The notes beneath the pieces were generated by a model that worked only from the letters and a program-made list of their open reading frames with translations, was not told where the DNA came from and made no database searches. Both the position numbers and the translations under genes were made by a program. This document shows, piece by piece, positions 63,244-64,000 of a stretch of 64,000 bases of DNA. Numbering within the stretch: position 1 is the stretch's first letter; each line of letters starts with the position of its first letter. The DNA comes from Flavobacterium petrolei (GTDB taxonomy: Bacteria > Bacteroidota > Bacteroidia > Flavobacteriales > Flavobacteriaceae), in the NCBI RefSeq assembly GCF_003314435.2, contig NZ_QNVY02000002.1, positions 186,001 to 250,000 on the forward strand, read 5' to 3'.

Positions 63244-63426
63244 TAACATTTATTATACTAATTAACATAAAGTTTAGCATAATGTGATTAATTATAAATA
63301 ATTGATAATATGATAATTACATACTAATTAATTGTTAGATAACATTTGTTAACCGCAAGTAGTAAAAGGACTCACTTAAAAGGCAAAGATGTGTTTACAG
63401 GATTGAAATAGTTGAAATATAATTTG

Positions 63427-63440
63427 TTTACAAATGTAAA
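63427..63440. promoter_or_regulatory. Palindrome copy 4
   Basis: TTTAC-AAAT-GTAAA, perfect; 52 bp before the M14 peptidase ATG. Confidence 0.6.
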
Positions 63441-63450
63441 TATAAAGATG

Positions 63451-63464
63451 TTTACTTTTGTAAA
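63451..63464. promoter_or_regulatory. Palindrome copy 5, over the M14 gene -7 box
   Basis: TTTAC-TTTT-GTAAA; includes TACTTTTG (63453-63460), a TAnnTTTG box 19 bp before the M14 peptidase ATG. A bound repressor would occlude it. Confidence 0.65.
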
Positions 63465-63478
63465 TCAAATAAAACAGC

Positions 63479-64000
63479 ATGGATTTAGAACAATTATTCA
63501 GTCAATATAAACAAGAAACTATTCACGGTCGTTACATTACTTTAGATTCTATTGAACCGTTATTACAAAAATTAAACACCAATAATCAACTTCAAATTAT
63601 TGGAAAATCAGTTTTAGGAAAGTCGATTTATTCGTATGAAATTGGAGAAGGTAAAACTAAAATTTTCCTTTGGTCACAAATGCATGGTAATGAAAGTACG
63701 ACTACAAAGGCACTATTTGATTTTTTGAATGTGTTGCAAAGCGGTTCGCAATTGGCACAACAATTATTAAATACTTTTACTTTTTGCAGTATTCCAATGT
63801 TGAATCCTGACGGTGCCACATTATATACCAGAGAAAATGCTAATAAAGTTGATTTAAATCGCGATTCGCAAGCACTTACGCAGCCAGAAAGTAAGATTTT
63901 AAGAGAAGTTTTTGAATCTTTTAAACCAGATTATTGCTTTAATCTTCATGATCAGCGCACTATTTTTGGCGTAAGCGATACTGGTAAGCCGGCTACTTTA
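63479..64000 (+). CDS. M14-family zinc carboxypeptidase (cut by window edge)
   Basis: First 174 codons. No signal peptide, so probably cytosolic. Zinc ligands H69 and E72 in MHGNES (HxxE), followed by PMLNPDG (substrate region), KVDLNRD and FNLHDQR, where the His is the expected third ligand. Matches flavobacterial M14 family zinc carboxypeptidases. Start ATG 63479. Divergent from the XRE gene with an operator on its -7 box, so it is the likely regulated target. C-terminus outside the window. Confidence 0.85.
   Translation, partial: MDLEQLFSQYKQETIHGRYITLDSIEPLLQKLNTNNQLQIIGKSVLGKSIYSYEIGEGKTKIFLWSQMHGNESTTTKALFDFLNVLQSGSQLAQQLLNTFTFCSIPMLNPDGATLYTRENANKVDLNRDSQALTQPESKILREVFESFKPDYCFNLHDQRTIFGVSDTGKPATL

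Overview
The window looks like chromosomal DNA from a Flavobacterium-type member of the Bacteroidota (Flavobacteriaceae). The evidence is low GC, almost no Shine-Dalgarno sites, several TTG/GTG starts, promoters of the form TTG-N19-23-TAnnTTTG, many SPII lipoproteins, a b558-type succinate dehydrogenase/fumarate reductase set, and family-typical proteins (GlmM, UvrA, DUF3822, DUF7935, M1 and M14 peptidases). No rRNA, prophage, IS transposase or CRISPR array was seen. One tRNA (Tyr, GUA) is present.

Layout. 1-4.8 kb: start of a secreted M1-like protein, a LOG-family protein, a candidate structured RNA, then uvrA with a small DUF559 nuclease cassette bounded by inverted repeats at its 3' end. 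4.8-12.9 kb: ClC channel, AlkD glycosylase, two tandem lipoprotein gamma-glutamyltransferases, ACP phosphodiesterase and glmM. 13-21 kb: a lipoprotein metallopeptidase, then a five-gene dicarboxylate/fumarate respiration operon (porin, DASS carrier, cytochrome b, flavoprotein, Fe-S protein), then a broken second copy of the metallopeptidase fused to a duplicated promoter/start of the aminotransferase at 22.7 kb. 21-34 kb: barrel and DM13 lipoproteins, class V aminotransferase, lipid acyltransferase, rhomboid, SIMPL protein, tRNA-Tyr, a TlpA-like gene split by an in-frame TGA, small hypotheticals, and a PAS-rich histidine kinase with its receiver partner. 34-42.5 kb: small genes, a VWA/AAA ATPase pair, recG, an OhrR-controlled ohr/nitroreductase operon and a decayed M23-like gene. 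42.6-54.5 kb: GyrI-like, DUF1697, PP-loop and M1 aminopeptidase genes, DUF7935, TSUP transporter, pcrA/uvrD, tsaC/sua5, a candidate small RNA, an outer-membrane gene relic, rsmD and DUF3822. 54.8-64 kb: RecD-like helicase, VOC protein, ygiD, a two-gene HNH islet, a duplicated kdsB 5' fragment before a GNAT gene, kdsB, K+ channel, spermidine-synthase-like protein, acyltransferase, and a divergent XRE regulator/M14 carboxypeptidase pair whose shared spacer holds five copies of one palindrome.

Theme. Three accessory insertions (DUF559 gene, dicarboxylate operon, GNAT gene) each sit beside a duplicated fragment of a resident gene (uvrA 3' end, metallopeptidase plus aminotransferase 5' end, kdsB 5' end). 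The uvrA and metallopeptidase duplicates differ from their partners mainly at synonymous positions, which suggests divergent homologous DNA arrived with the cargo. The strongest candidates for something undescribed are the DUF559 inverted-repeat cassette, the structured RNA beside it, the XRE palindrome array and the HNH islet.
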